From contig NZ_JACHJP010000008.1 in the NCBI RefSeq assembly GCF_014203715.1, positions 292,856 through 356,855 of the forward strand: 64,000 bases of DNA. Reading direction: 5' to 3'. The notes under the pieces were generated by a model. That model did not search any database and was not told the DNA's origin. It saw nothing but the letters and a program-made list of their open reading frames with translations. Each line of letters starts with the position of its first letter. The stretch's first letter is position 1. The position numbers were made by a program, and so were the translations under genes. This DNA comes from Streptosporangium saharense. GTDB taxonomy: Bacteria > Actinomycetota > Actinomycetes > Streptosporangiales > Streptosporangiaceae. Below are positions 52,061 through 61,018 of this stretch, piece by piece.

Positions 52061-54673
52061 ATGGCATGCATGGGCGGCGTAGAGACGGTACGGGGCATCG
52101 CATACCAGCAGGCCCAAGCTGTACTGACTGCATTGGATGTACTCGATGACCTTGACCTTAGTGGTCTACGTGTCGAGGGAGCCGATGACGTGGTCGACAT
52201 CGAAGTATTCACTACCGCTGGCACTGTGTGTCATGCGAAGCAGGTCAAGGTACGCGCTGAGCAGTACACATGGGGTGAGGCAGAGCTTTTAGCGGTTCTG
52301 CGCCGCTGGGCCAAGCTACCGGAAGCAGTCCACGCGTCGTTCGAGTTCCTCACTGATGGCCGTCTTGGGCCGACGGGGGCAAAAGTACAAGCGGCCCTCG
52401 AAAGCGCTGTTCAGGGGGAGCGTCAGGTTCTCGCAGCCATGCTGGGCGAGGATGCCAATAGTGCGCTATGCAGTGCTTTGGTCAATGCTCGTGTACGGAT
52501 TGATCCGGTAGGAGTAGGCACGCTACTTCTACGAGCGGAACGTCAGGTCATGTCGATGCTTCCTCAGGCACGGACAGCTGCTGACGCTCGCGAGCAGGCG
52601 GAGCGGGCTGTTGGAGCTCTGTTTCGCTTACTGTTTGATCGCGCTGGCGACCCTGATGCTGAGGCACGTGTTATCACCCGGGAACAGGTTGCGGCCACTC
52701 TTGGTGTACCAGCCGATCAGCCAGCGTCTCAGCGGTGGCCAGGTGGAGTCCGGGACCGTTATCTGCAAGTAGCGCGTAATTTGCCCCTGGATAGCATCAG
52801 CCCACCCTTCATAGAGCGGCAAGGACCGGTACGGCCTTCGATTCGGCCCCTTAACGACCAGGAGAGGGAAAATTCTGTAGACGCATCAATGTTACTGCTC
52901 TCAAAGGGCCCGATGATACTGGCTGGCCGTACCGGTACAGGAAAGTCGACGACTGCACGCACCTTATGTCAGGAGGCAGCTAAGAGTGGCAAGGTAGTGC
53001 TTTTGGCGCATGCTGAAACGTATATTCCTGGGCGTTTGGAAGCTCTCGCTGCTGACGCCGTATCCGATTTACTGGATGAGGATTTGCCGTTTGCGACAGG
53101 ACGGCAAGTGTTGGCAGATCGGAGCGTTACATTGATAATCGATGGCGTTTCTGAAGTGCCCGCATCGATACGAAATGCTTTGCGTGATGAATTGCGCGCC
53201 TCGGTATCAGCAGGGCGAGGAGCTCGCATCATGGTACTGGGGCGTGATGTGGCCGCGTTACGGGAGGTTTTGCCTCAGAGCGTTTCCCCAGCGACATATG
53301 TGATGTCGGATTTCGATACGAACCGGCGCTTCGACCTCGCTTGCCGAACGTTACTGGGTCAGCCGCTTATCGACAATGAGAAATCACCTGAAGCTCATCA
53401 AGTGCGGACCATTGTCGCGCAAGTTGAGTATGCACTAGGCGATGCGGCGGGTAATCCGCTACTTTTCACCATGGGCTTGGCCTTGGTCGCTGAGGGCATC
53501 CCGTTCACAAGTCGGGCCACTTTGTATGACGGGTTTATTGAGCGTCTAGCCGCACGCTCAGGCACAACAGGAATTATTATGGCAGCGGCCGCGCTTGGCA
53601 TTATTTATTCCAGACTGCTTGACCAGGAGCGCCGTTATGCTGACCCATACGAATGGGCCAGGCTCGTAGCTGCGGCTGCCATCGAGCTCGTTGTACCTGA
53701 CCCGTCAAGTGCCGCCGCCGCTATCGATGATGCAGCTCGACGTAGTGGCCTAGTTAACCCCATCGGGTTCACGCAGATGTTAGCACCCCTACACGACTCA
53801 TTCGCTGACTATCTAGCAGGATTGGCGTATGCACGGAATCTGTCGTCCCTTCCGACGCGTCTACAGCACGGTGATGAGCAGCGGGTTTTGTTCGCTGCCG
53901 AAATTGGAGGCGTAGACGCGGATTTGGCAGCGCTCGTAGCTCGTGACCAGCCGTTTCTTTCTGTCCGTCTTGCCGATTTTGACCACCGGAGCTTGAGCAA
54001 TGACACCCCCTCAGAGGTGGAAACTCTTCTACGTTACCTAGTTCCCGCTGATGAAGTATGTACAGTTGCTTTGTGGCGCATGATAGACGGCCGGGTAGTC
54101 GCGATGCGCTATGACCGCAAACAGTCGTCATGGACTGACGAGCTTTCTGCCAAAATTGCGCTCAGAACTGTTCCATCGGTCGTGATTCAAGACGGTGGAC
54201 CCTTGGTGGTCGCTGTAAGGCTTTGGCGTCAGTGCTTACTCGCAAAGCTACAAACATCGCCATCACTAAGGGCAGGTTACATTGCTACGATTAAGGATGC
54301 CTGCTTCGCCCTTGCAGCACACGCCGAACAGACCGCCGCTGCCACGGCCCGCCTCATCGAGGTCATTGCTCCGCCAGGCCATGCTTACGTATTGGGTGCA
54401 CGTGTTGGACCTGTAGGGTTAAGCGCCAAAGTCTACCCTGCGGCTGAGGGTATCGGTGGCATGTTCTGGCCCGTATCCTACCGTCAGTCCGATAGTGTCC
54501 AGGTGGCCGCTGCTCAATCTGAAAAAAATGCATCGGGAACCCTTTTTGGCTTGCAGGAAGGCGGTCGAAGCAACGTCGAGGAAATGGTTAAGAGAGGTCC
54601 GGAGTCTGCTGCGGCCGAGAGAATTCGTGAGGCTATTAAAGATCTAACGAAACCAGGATGGCTATCAGTCTGA
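52061..54673 (+). CDS. Predicted nuclease-STAND NTPase (antiphage defence candidate)
   Basis: 870-aa protein. Residues about 10-85 look like a Cap4/DUF4297-type PD-(D/E)xK nuclease (GIAYQQAQAV; RVEGADDVVDIEVF with D46; HAKQVKVR with Q61-x-K63). Residues about 280-470 form a P-loop NTPase with Walker A GRTGTGKST (289-297) and Walker B VTLIIDG (D361). About 590 has LHDSFADYLAGLAYA, the motif after STAND/NACHT modules. The C-terminal ~270 residues should be the sensor. Such proteins detect phage parts and cut DNA (Avs-like). Much AT-richer than its surroundings, with TTA codons, so imported. Start unsure (52061 or 52070; no good ribosome site). Confidence 0.75.
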   Translation: MACMGGVETVRGIAYQQAQAVLTALDVLDDLDLSGLRVEGADDVVDIEVFTTAGTVCHAKQVKVRAEQYTWGEAELLAVLRRWAKLPEAVHASFEFLTDGRLGPTGAKVQAALESAVQGERQVLAAMLGEDANSALCSALVNARVRIDPVGVGTLLLRAERQVMSMLPQARTAADAREQAERAVGALFRLLFDRAGDPDAEARVITREQVAATLGVPADQPASQRWPGGVRDRYLQVARNLPLDSISPPFIERQGPVRPSIRPLNDQERENSVDASMLLLSKGPMILAGRTGTGKSTTARTLCQEAAKSGKVVLLAHAETYIPGRLEALAADAVSDLLDEDLPFATGRQVLADRSVTLIIDGVSEVPASIRNALRDELRASVSAGRGARIMVLGRDVAALREVLPQSVSPATYVMSDFDTNRRFDLACRTLLGQPLIDNEKSPEAHQVRTIVAQVEYALGDAAGNPLLFTMGLALVAEGIPFTSRATLYDGFIERLAARSGTTGIIMAAAALGIIYSRLLDQERRYADPYEWARLVAAAAIELVVPDPSSAAAAIDDAARRSGLVNPIGFTQMLAPLHDSFADYLAGLAYARNLSSLPTRLQHGDEQRVLFAAEIGGVDADLAALVARDQPFLSVRLADFDHRSLSNDTPSEVETLLRYLVPADEVCTVALWRMIDGRVVAMRYDRKQSSWTDELSAKIALRTVPSVVIQDGGPLVVAVRLWRQCLLAKLQTSPSLRAGYIATIKDACFALAAHAEQTAAATARLIEVIAPPGHAYVLGARVGPVGLSAKVYPAAEGIGGMFWPVSYRQSDSVQVAAAQSEKNASGTLFGLQEGGRSNVEEMVKRGPESAAAERIREAIKDLTKPGWLSV

Positions 54674-54737
54674 TATTAGGGACGCTAGAATGCGCTCCGA
54701 AACCAGTAAAGATCCCCCATAAAAAAGGAGCTTTTGC

Positions 54738-55850
54738 GTGACGCGGATACCTTTGTGGAAAGCGATCGAAGAGCAATCTGTAGTCTGGGCGTCCATTCCT
54801 CTATTTAGGCGATTCGCTGATCATTTGCCGCGCAATGCACCCCAACGTGCAGCTGGCCTTCCTGGGCTCTTGCAAACGATACAGGCCAGTGCCAGCTGGG
54901 CCGCGGCCCGGCCTCTCCGACTCGGGTTTGCCATTCCATGGCTGCTTGAACAGCTTGAAAAATTCGGGGGACTGCCAGGCCCCAAACCTCAGGATCTTGG
55001 TGAGGTACTAGTGTCTTGGCTGAACGCTGCACAACGCGTTGAATCGGCGCATCGCGATACGGTGGCGTGGTTACGCTCCCGACTTCCTGGATATCCGGCA
55101 CTACCAGCTCCGCAGCTTGCACCGGGAACACCGCTTACGACAGTGGAGTTCAGCTGGCGACTTACATGGGCCCCACAAGAAAGGACACGCGGATTGCAGC
55201 TCCAATCGGATCCTCCTAACGCAGGTAAAATTTTGCAAGCAACGGATAGCCAACAACGCGGCCTCAACGACACCGCTCATTCGCTCGCTGCTGCGTTTGA
55301 ACGCACCGAAGAATGGATTCGCTTGTCAGTCGCGGCCGACGCCCTTGATGGCGACGCGCGAGCAAAACTGCAGAACACTCGGGTAAAACTGCGGCAACGA
55401 CTGGCGGAAAAAGTAGTCACCGCTTATGAGCCGAACCTAGCAATGCCTAGAGATGAATATCGACAGCTAGTACTTTCTGAGGAGATTAAAGCATTGGAGG
55501 GTGTTGCGCTGGAGTATGCCAATGCGTTTGATGCTGCGGAGCAGTTGGTCGAGATGGTGGCAAGTGATATTTTCGGCCAGATCTCCGTATACGGCAATTC
55601 CGATATATTCACTAAACCTCAAGATCTTGACATTCAGCCCGGCGATCAACAGACTGTCACTTTCACACTGGCCGACGACTCATGGCCAGATGTTGGAATG
55701 GTAGCATGGCTCGACGACCCATTTATAGTAGATGCGCTACATATCACCGGAATTAACTTCAATCATAATGAAGCCGCTGGCATGGTGCAACGCGTGACCG
55801 GTGTAGTTCTGGAAGAAACTGCTGCAGCATGGAGAGGGTTTTCTAGCTAA
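54738..55850 (+). CDS. Unknown partner of the nuclease-STAND protein
   Basis: 370-aa soluble protein, no family recognised. N-terminal ~110 residues are helical (SIPLFRRFADHLPRNAPQ ... WLLEQLEKFGG), the middle is charged and coiled-coil-like (RTEEWIRLSVAADALDGDARAKLQNTRVKLRQRLAEKVV), and the end looks beta-rich (DIQPGDQQTVTFTLADDSWPDVGMVAWLDDPFIVDALHITGINF). GTG start with AAAAAAGGAG upstream, 64 bases after the STAND gene in the same direction and with the same AT-rich codon use: probably one operon and a regulator, sensor or immunity partner. Confidence 0.7.
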   Translation: MTRIPLWKAIEEQSVVWASIPLFRRFADHLPRNAPQRAAGLPGLLQTIQASASWAAARPLRLGFAIPWLLEQLEKFGGLPGPKPQDLGEVLVSWLNAAQRVESAHRDTVAWLRSRLPGYPALPAPQLAPGTPLTTVEFSWRLTWAPQERTRGLQLQSDPPNAGKILQATDSQQRGLNDTAHSLAAAFERTEEWIRLSVAADALDGDARAKLQNTRVKLRQRLAEKVVTAYEPNLAMPRDEYRQLVLSEEIKALEGVALEYANAFDAAEQLVEMVASDIFGQISVYGNSDIFTKPQDLDIQPGDQQTVTFTLADDSWPDVGMVAWLDDPFIVDALHITGINFNHNEAAGMVQRVTGVVLEETAAAWRGFSS

Positions 55851-56568
55851 ATGAGCAGACTATCTCTGGCTACACAAAGGCCGAAAATCGGCATCAGAAG
55901 AACAGGCCGTATAGCGAATATCGCCTTGCGTAGGCGTTAGCAATGAATGCTTTGAGCGCGGCCCAGACCTGCTCGACCGGATTGTGGTGCGGGCTGTAGC
56001 GCGTGCCGTGCAGCACCTCTATCCGCAGGTGCGCCTGTAGATAGTACGCGATGGCCCCGGTGTAGTGGATGTTGTCGTTGTCTCAGATCACCACGATCTT
56101 CGGTGTGGCAGGGAAGATGGCGGCCACCTCACCCCGCAGGTGCAGGAAGTCGTCCGAGTATCGGCGGCTCAGCCGATGCACCCACCGCCCCGCGGTCAGT
56201 TCCATGGCGCCGAACACGGTGAACTGATGGTTTTTGTCCGGAGTGAAAACCATTGGACGACCGGTGCACAGTGTGCACCCTGATCGGAGGTGTGGTAGAC
56301 GTTGGGTTTCATCTGCGGCTCAGGCCACCGCTCCACGCGGCAGGGCGCGCAGCAGCTTGGAACGTCGCCAGACGCCCGCCAGCCGCACCCGCCGATACAG
56401 CTACCTGCTCAGATGAAGCCGGTTCAGCAAGCACCACAGCCGTGACAGGGTCCATGGTCCCGGCCGGGCCAGCAACCTGGCGATCCCAGTTGACCAGATG
56501 CTCGCCACCCAGGAGGGGGCAGCCCAGGCGGGAATGGTCGGCCAAGCCCCTCGGCCCCAGGCGGTTAA

Positions 56569-57421
56569 GACCGTGACTCATTTGGGGGTCGGTCGTTAGA
56601 CCGTTCGTGGATGCGTTCCTTCAACGACTGGTGCCCGACGAGCTGTGGGAGCTGTTCCAGCGAGTGGTCCCGTCTGCGCCGACACGGCCGCAAGGCGGCG
56701 GGCGGCGGCGGGTCGACGACCGTGTCATTCTCGCGGCCATCATCTATGTGGCCACCACCGGCTGCGCCTGGCGGCAGTTACCACCAGTGTTCGGCGCCTC
56801 CTGGCAGACGGTCAACCGCCGCTTCGCCGAGTGGAGCCAAGCGCGGGTGTGGGCCAGGCTGTATCGGATCATGCCGGACGAGCTCGGCGCCCGGGGTGAG
56901 CTGGACTGGTCGCGGTGTGCGATCGACTCGGTCAGCGTGCGCGCGGTCAAAGGGGGGATCTGACCGGTCCCAGCCCTGTCGATCGCGGCAAGAAAGGCTC
57001 AAAGATCCACCTCGTCACCGAACGCACCGGCATGCCGATCGCGGTTGCGATCAGCGCCGCCAACACCCACGACAGCCTGGCCCTGCAACCACTGATCCGC
57101 AGCATCCCGCCGATCTGCTCCCGGCGCGGACCACGACGACGCCGGCCCGCCAAACTCCACGGCGACAAGGGCTACGACTACCCCCGCCTGCGGGCCTTCC
57201 TGCGCAGCCGCGGCATCGTCTCGCGCATCGCCCGCCGAGGCATCGAGTCCAGCCACCGACTCGGCCGTCACCGCCGGGTCATCGAGCGAACCGTCTCCTG
57301 GCTGTCCGGCTGCCGCCGCCTACACCGCCGCTACGAACGCCGAGCAGACCACTTCGCATCCTTCGTCGCCATCGCCGCAGCGCTTATTTGCTACCACCGC
57401 CTCACCAAATGAGTCACGGTC
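56569..57421 (+). mobile_element. IS5-family (IS427-like) insertion sequence
   Basis: 853-bp element with 17-bp perfect terminal inverted repeats (GACCGTGACTCATTTGG / CCAAATGAGTCACGGTC) and a TAA target duplication on both sides (56566-56568, 57422-57424). Removing it rejoins the interrupted IS630 transposase frame (GACCGGTTTAACCGCC on the minus strand), which confirms the boundaries. Confidence 0.9.
56607..57412 (+). CDS. IS5-family transposase, two frames
   Basis: Frame A (56607-56963, 118 aa) has the IS5 N-terminal domain (LVPDELWELFQRVVPSAPTRPQGGGRRRVDDRVILAAIIYVATTGCAWRQLP) and the first catalytic Asp (CAIDSVSVRAVKGG). Frame B continues from a run of six G (about 56952-56957, one base back) with DLTGPSPVDRGKKGSKIHLV, KLHGDKGYDYPRLRAFLRSRGI (second Asp) and the Glu region RRVIERTVSWLSGCRRLHRRYERR to 57412. 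This layout is usual for IS427-type elements, which make the full protein by frameshifting. Confidence 0.85.
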
Positions 57422-57571
57422 TAAACCGGTCGATCCATCGGCGCACCGTACCAGCGGCATAGCCGAGCAGACCGGCGATCTGCGCCGCTGGCAGGCCGTG
57501 CAGCGACAGCAGCACTACCACCGCGCGGATCGCCTGCCGCCAGTGGCTTCGCAGTTGGGCGTATAGGCGAT

Positions 57572-57860
57572 CGGTTGTTAGAAAACTCGTGGATGCGTTT
57601 CTTCAATGACTGGTAACTGACGATTTGTGGGATTTATTTTAGCGGGGGTCCCGTCTGCGCCGAAACGGCGGCAAGGCGGTGGGTCGACGATCGTGTGATC
57701 TTGTTGGTGATCGTGTACGTGGCCACGACTGGCTGCTCTTGGCGGCAGTTGTCGCCGGTGTTCGGTGCCTCCTAGCAGACGGTCAACCGCCGCTTCACCG
57801 AGTGGAGCAGGACACGGGTGTGGGCCAGGCCGCACCAGATCATGCTCCCCTCGCTGAGGC
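57572..57860 (+). pseudogene. Decayed IS5-family transposase fragment
   Basis: Recognisable as a worn copy of the start of the neighbouring IS5 element (GTGGATGCGTTTCTTCAATGACTGGT..., then GTCCCGTCTGCGCCG and GCAGACGGTCAACCGCCGCTTCACCGAGTGG-like stretches), with in-frame stops and missing bases. It cuts off the N-terminal end of the IS630 remnant. No open frame remains. Confidence 0.65.
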
Positions 57861-57879
57861 GAAGCACGTTTTCAGATCG

Positions 57880-58296
57880 TCAGCAGTCCGAAGCGACCTG
57901 ATCACGCACCCCCTTGTGCTGATGGCCCTGAAGGTATGCAGCCGCCTTGAGGATAAGCTCGTGGTTATCGTCAAAGAATCCGATGCCGCTGTTGCAGCGG
58001 CTACACAGAAGAGCCCTCACGCAGTTGCCACATGAGCCTAAAAGTTCGGGACAGCACGAGTGATCGTGGTCTACCGAAAGAGCCCTTCCGTTCTCCTTCG
58101 GGGTCTTTCCGCAGATGGCACATCCCCCGCCCTGTGCTTCAAGCAATACCTTATATGTCCTAGGCGGAATTCCTCGCCTAGTGACGTTTAATGACAGTGG
58201 CGTAAGGGGCTTGCCCCGCCGAGCCTGTGAATAGTGGGCGAGGCAAAGACCGTCCTTAGTCTGCCAGTTGTCACACCCGTCGAACGTGCATCTCAT
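57880..58296 (-). CDS. HNH/endonuclease VII-like nuclease
   Basis: 138-aa protein: zinc cysteine pair near the start (MRCTFDGCDNWQTKDGLCLAHY), then CAICGKTPKENGRALSVDHDHSCCPELLGSCGNCVRALLCSRCNSGIGFFDDN, the His-Asp-His (VDHDH) and C...C...N layout of the recombination endonuclease VII family of phages and HNH nucleases. AT-richer than the element backbone. Lies between transposon fragments; probably phage-derived cargo. Confidence 0.82.
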   Translation of the reverse strand: MRCTFDGCDNWQTKDGLCLAHYSQARRGKPLTPLSLNVTRRGIPPRTYKVLLEAQGGGCAICGKTPKENGRALSVDHDHSCCPELLGSCGNCVRALLCSRCNSGIGFFDDNHELILKAAAYLQGHQHKGVRDQVASDC

Positions 58297-58720
58297 CGCG
58301 CAGACCCTCTCAATCTCCGGAAAAATATCATATCGGGCATGGCTTCCGTAGATGTGCCACTTTGCAATGCTCGGTCTACGAATCGACTGGCCTCTGAATC
58401 GTGCGGCCCTCTAGCCTTGATTCGCCGCGGCTTAGATCTGACTCATTTGGTGAGGTGGCGTTAGCAGATGAGGGCCATGGCGATGGCGACGAAGGATGCG
58501 AAGTGGTCTGCCCGGCGTTCGTAGCGCGGCCGGACAGCCAGGAGACGGTTTGCTCAACGGACCCAGCGGTGACGGCCGAGTCGATAGCTGGGCTCGATGG
58601 CCGCGGCTGTGTAGGAAGCTTCGCAGGTGGGGGTAATTATAGCCTTTATTGCCGTGGAGTTTGGCGGGGCGGCGGCGTCGTGGCCCGTGCCGGAAGCAGA
58701 TCGGAGGATGCTGAGTATCA

Positions 58721-59733
58721 GTGAGGTGATCTCAGCAAGATCGGCTCGGGCATTTGATTCTTGATACCGCCAGAACAATGCCGACGGACATGAACCGGGA
58801 TGGATCACGATGCCCCTGAAACAGGCGTGGAGCTTTCGGTAGAAGAGGTCTCACCACAAGTCTTCTTCAGTCCAGAAAGCCCCACGTGATCACCTATCGT
58901 GCCACGCTCGACGTCCCACGGGAGCTGGTTTGCCACCTCTCCCTGCTCCTGTCGGCCGAGCGCCGCCGACTGGGCACCCGCTCGCATTCTCGGGCGCTGA
59001 CCTGTTTCGAGCAGGCGGTGATGGGGCTGCGCTGGTTTCGCGACCGCACCGACCGAGCCGCCCTCGGCCGCGACCACGGCATCTCCCGCGCCACCGCCTA
59101 CCGCTACATCGACGAGGTCATCGACGTCCTGGCCGACCAGGCACCCGACCTGCACCAGGCCCTGCGGCGCGCCACCGACGCCGGCCTCACCCATCTCATC
59201 TTGGACGGCATCATCATCGCCACCGACCGCTGCGCCGAAAAGACCACCAGTGTCAAAGGCGAACCCATCGACCTGTGGTACTCCGGAAAGGCCCGCCACC
59301 ACGGCGGCAATATCCAAGCGCTGTTCGCGCCCTGCGGCCTGCCGCCATGGGTGTCCGACGTCGAGCCCGGATCGGTGCACGACCTGACCGCCGCCCGCGC
59401 ACACGTCCTGGGGGCGCTGTACAAAGCCGCAGCCGGCGGACTCCCCACCCTGGCCGACTCCGGTTACGACGGCGCCGGCATCGGCATTCTCACCCCGGTC
59501 AAACAACCCTCCGAGGGCCGCCCCCTCGACCTCGACACCCGCACCCGTAACGCGCTCCTGCGCGCCCTGCGCTGCCTGGGAGAACGCGGCTTCGCCCTGC
59601 TCACCCAACGCTGGCGCACCCTCCAGCGCATCACCGCCAGCCCCAGCCGAATCGGCGACCTCGTCAAAGCCGCACTCGTTCTCACCCATTTCGAACACAG
59701 CTACCCAACGTGAAAGTCGCTGAGATCACCTCA
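58721..59733 (+). mobile_element. 1.0-kb IS5-superfamily insertion sequence
   Basis: Bounded by 15-bp perfect inverted repeats TGAGGTGATCTCAGC (58722-58736) / GCTGAGATCACCTCA (59719-59733), with one intact transposase gene. Inserted in the minus-strand IS5 remnant; joining the flanks restores that frame. No target duplication longer than one or two bases can be defined. Confidence 0.85.
58886..59713 (+). CDS. DDE-superfamily transposase (DDE_Tnp_4 type)
   Basis: 275-aa intact transposase: N-terminal helix-turn-helix (SRALTCFEQAVMGLRWFRDRTDRAALGRDHGISRATAYRYIDEVIDVL), then catalytic Asp in LILDGIIIATDR, second in TLADSGYDGAG and late Glu region (LRCLGERGFALLTQRW). Starts at GTG/ATG of GTGATCACC (ATG-equivalent GTG at 58886). 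Occupies nearly all of the IS. Confidence 0.85.
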   Translation: MITYRATLDVPRELVCHLSLLLSAERRRLGTRSHSRALTCFEQAVMGLRWFRDRTDRAALGRDHGISRATAYRYIDEVIDVLADQAPDLHQALRRATDAGLTHLILDGIIIATDRCAEKTTSVKGEPIDLWYSGKARHHGGNIQALFAPCGLPPWVSDVEPGSVHDLTAARAHVLGALYKAAAGGLPTLADSGYDGAGIGILTPVKQPSEGRPLDLDTRTRNALLRALRCLGERGFALLTQRWRTLQRITASPSRIGDLVKAALVLTHFEHSYPT

Positions 59734-59863
59734 GTGATTGAAGGACCAAGTTGTCATAGGTGTTGGTGGTGCTGATCGCAACAGCGATCGGCAGACCGGT
59801 GCGCTCGGTGACAAGGTGGATCTTCGCCCTTTCTTGCCGCGATCGACAGGGCTGAGCGCCTAT

Positions 59864-61006
59864 CCAGAAGTTCTGCGTGTAACCGTGCGTGAGATCACCG
59901 AGATGTGAGGGTGTTGACACGGGCCTCGCCGGGGGTTGGATCGAGGTTGCCGCAACGTCCACCCACCGGCGAGATCGTGGTCAGTATGCGCCCGCCCATC
60001 GTGTTCGCCAAAGCCCCCGCCACCTCGATCGAGCAATTACACGCTCAGCTGCGAGGCCCGTGGCGTCCGGCGCTGCGCGCGGTGATGGTTCTGCTGTCAC
60101 TGCACGGCCTGCCGGCGGCGCAGATAGCCGGCCTGCTGGGCTACGACGCCGCCACCGTGCGCCGATGGATCGGCCAGTTCAATCGCCACGGCCTGGGGGG
60201 ACTGGCCGACCGGCCCCGCCTGAGCCGCCCTCGCCTGGGCGGGCAGCACCTGCTGGGCGGCCGGATCGCTGCCCTGCTGGCCCGGCCGGGGTCGTGGACC
60301 CTTGCGCGGCTGTGGCGGTACCTGAAGGCCCCCTCTGGAGGCGCACGCTGTATCGGCGGGTACAGCTGGTGGCCCTGTGGCGGCGCCCCAAGCTGGTCGC
60401 CCGCGGCGATCCGGACGGTGGCAGGTGGTGGCCGCCATCACCGCACGGTTACGCGCGCTGCCGCGCGGAGCGGTGGTCTGGGCCACCGATGAAACCCACG
60501 TGAACCTGCTGCGGCACCTGCGATCAAGCTGGACGTTGCGCGCCGGTCGCCCAGACGTCATCACGCCGGGTAAGGACCGGCAGGTCACCGTGTTCGGCGC
60601 GGTGGAGCTGACCACGGGGCGGTGGGTGTATCGGCTGGGCCGCCGGTGCGCGGCCGATTTCCTGTAGCTGCTGGATGAGGTGGCCGCCGCGTTCCCGGCC
60701 GCACCGAAGATCGTGGTGATCTGCGACAACGACAGCATCCACCATGCCCGGGCCGTGGCCTGCTACCTCCAGGTGCACCCGCGGGTGGAGGTGCTGTACG
60801 GGGCGCGCTACAGCCCGCACGACAACCCGGTCGAGCGGATCTGGGCCGCGCTCAAGGCGTTCATCGCCAACACCGCCGTCACCTGGCCCGGCCGCCTGCG
60901 ACAGATCCATGCCTTCTTCCGCGCCCGCTCACCGGACCAGTTACTGGCCACCGCCGCCCCGTGGACCAGTTCCTGACTCCCGGCCGGTTATAAGCAGAAC
61001 TTCTGG
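59864..61006 (+). mobile_element. IS630-family element, degenerate
   Basis: Terminal inverted repeats CCAGAAGTTCTGCGTGTAACCG (first 8 and most later bases matching) at 59864-59885 and its complement CGGTTATAAGCAGAACTTCTGG at 60985-61006. Contains one broken transposase gene. Inserted beside the split IS5 remnant and the HEPN gene. Confidence 0.7.
59986..60976 (+). pseudogene. IS630-family transposase, broken
   Basis: Starts MRPPIVFAKAPATSIEQLHAQLRG with the helix-turn-helix (VLLSLHGLPAAQIAGLLGYDAATVRRWIGQFNRHG), shifts frame near 60335 and again near 60375-60400 (RGAVVWATDETHVNLLRHLRSSWTLRAGRPD), reads into a TAG at 60665, then continues PAAPKIVVICDNDSIHHARAVACYLQ ... ARYSPHDNPVERIWAALKAFI to 60976. 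All catalytic residues (D, D, E) are recognisable, but two shifts and a stop disable it. Confidence 0.8.
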
Positions 61007-61018
61007 AATGCCGCTTAG

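Larger units (their letters stand above)
55893..57565 (-). pseudogene. Degenerate IS630-family transposase, interrupted
   Basis: Minus-strand DDE_3 transposase remnant. N-terminal helix-turn-helix part (VLLSLHGLPAAQIAGLLGYAAGTVRRWIDRF) is at 57425-57565; the rest, with KIVVI-DND and EVLHGTRYSPHHNPVEQVWAALKAFIANA, is at 55930-56568. An IS5-type element (56569-57421) sits between. A TGA replaces the codon before the catalytic DND (around 56085), and the N-terminal end is lost. Its left terminus near 55893 still resembles the IS630 end at 59864. Related to the copy at 59864-61006. Confidence 0.75.
58437..59862 (-). pseudogene. IS5-family transposase remnant split by another IS
   Basis: Minus-strand worn IS5 copy. 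Part one (59734-59862): RSRQERAKIHLVTERTGLPIAVAISTTNTYDNLVLQSL. Part two (58437-58720): remnants of SYRLGRHRWV and RYERRADHFASFVAIAMALIC, ending with the terminal repeat CTGACTCATTTGG at 58439. A 1-kb IS is inserted between. Many base losses; not functional. Confidence 0.75.
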
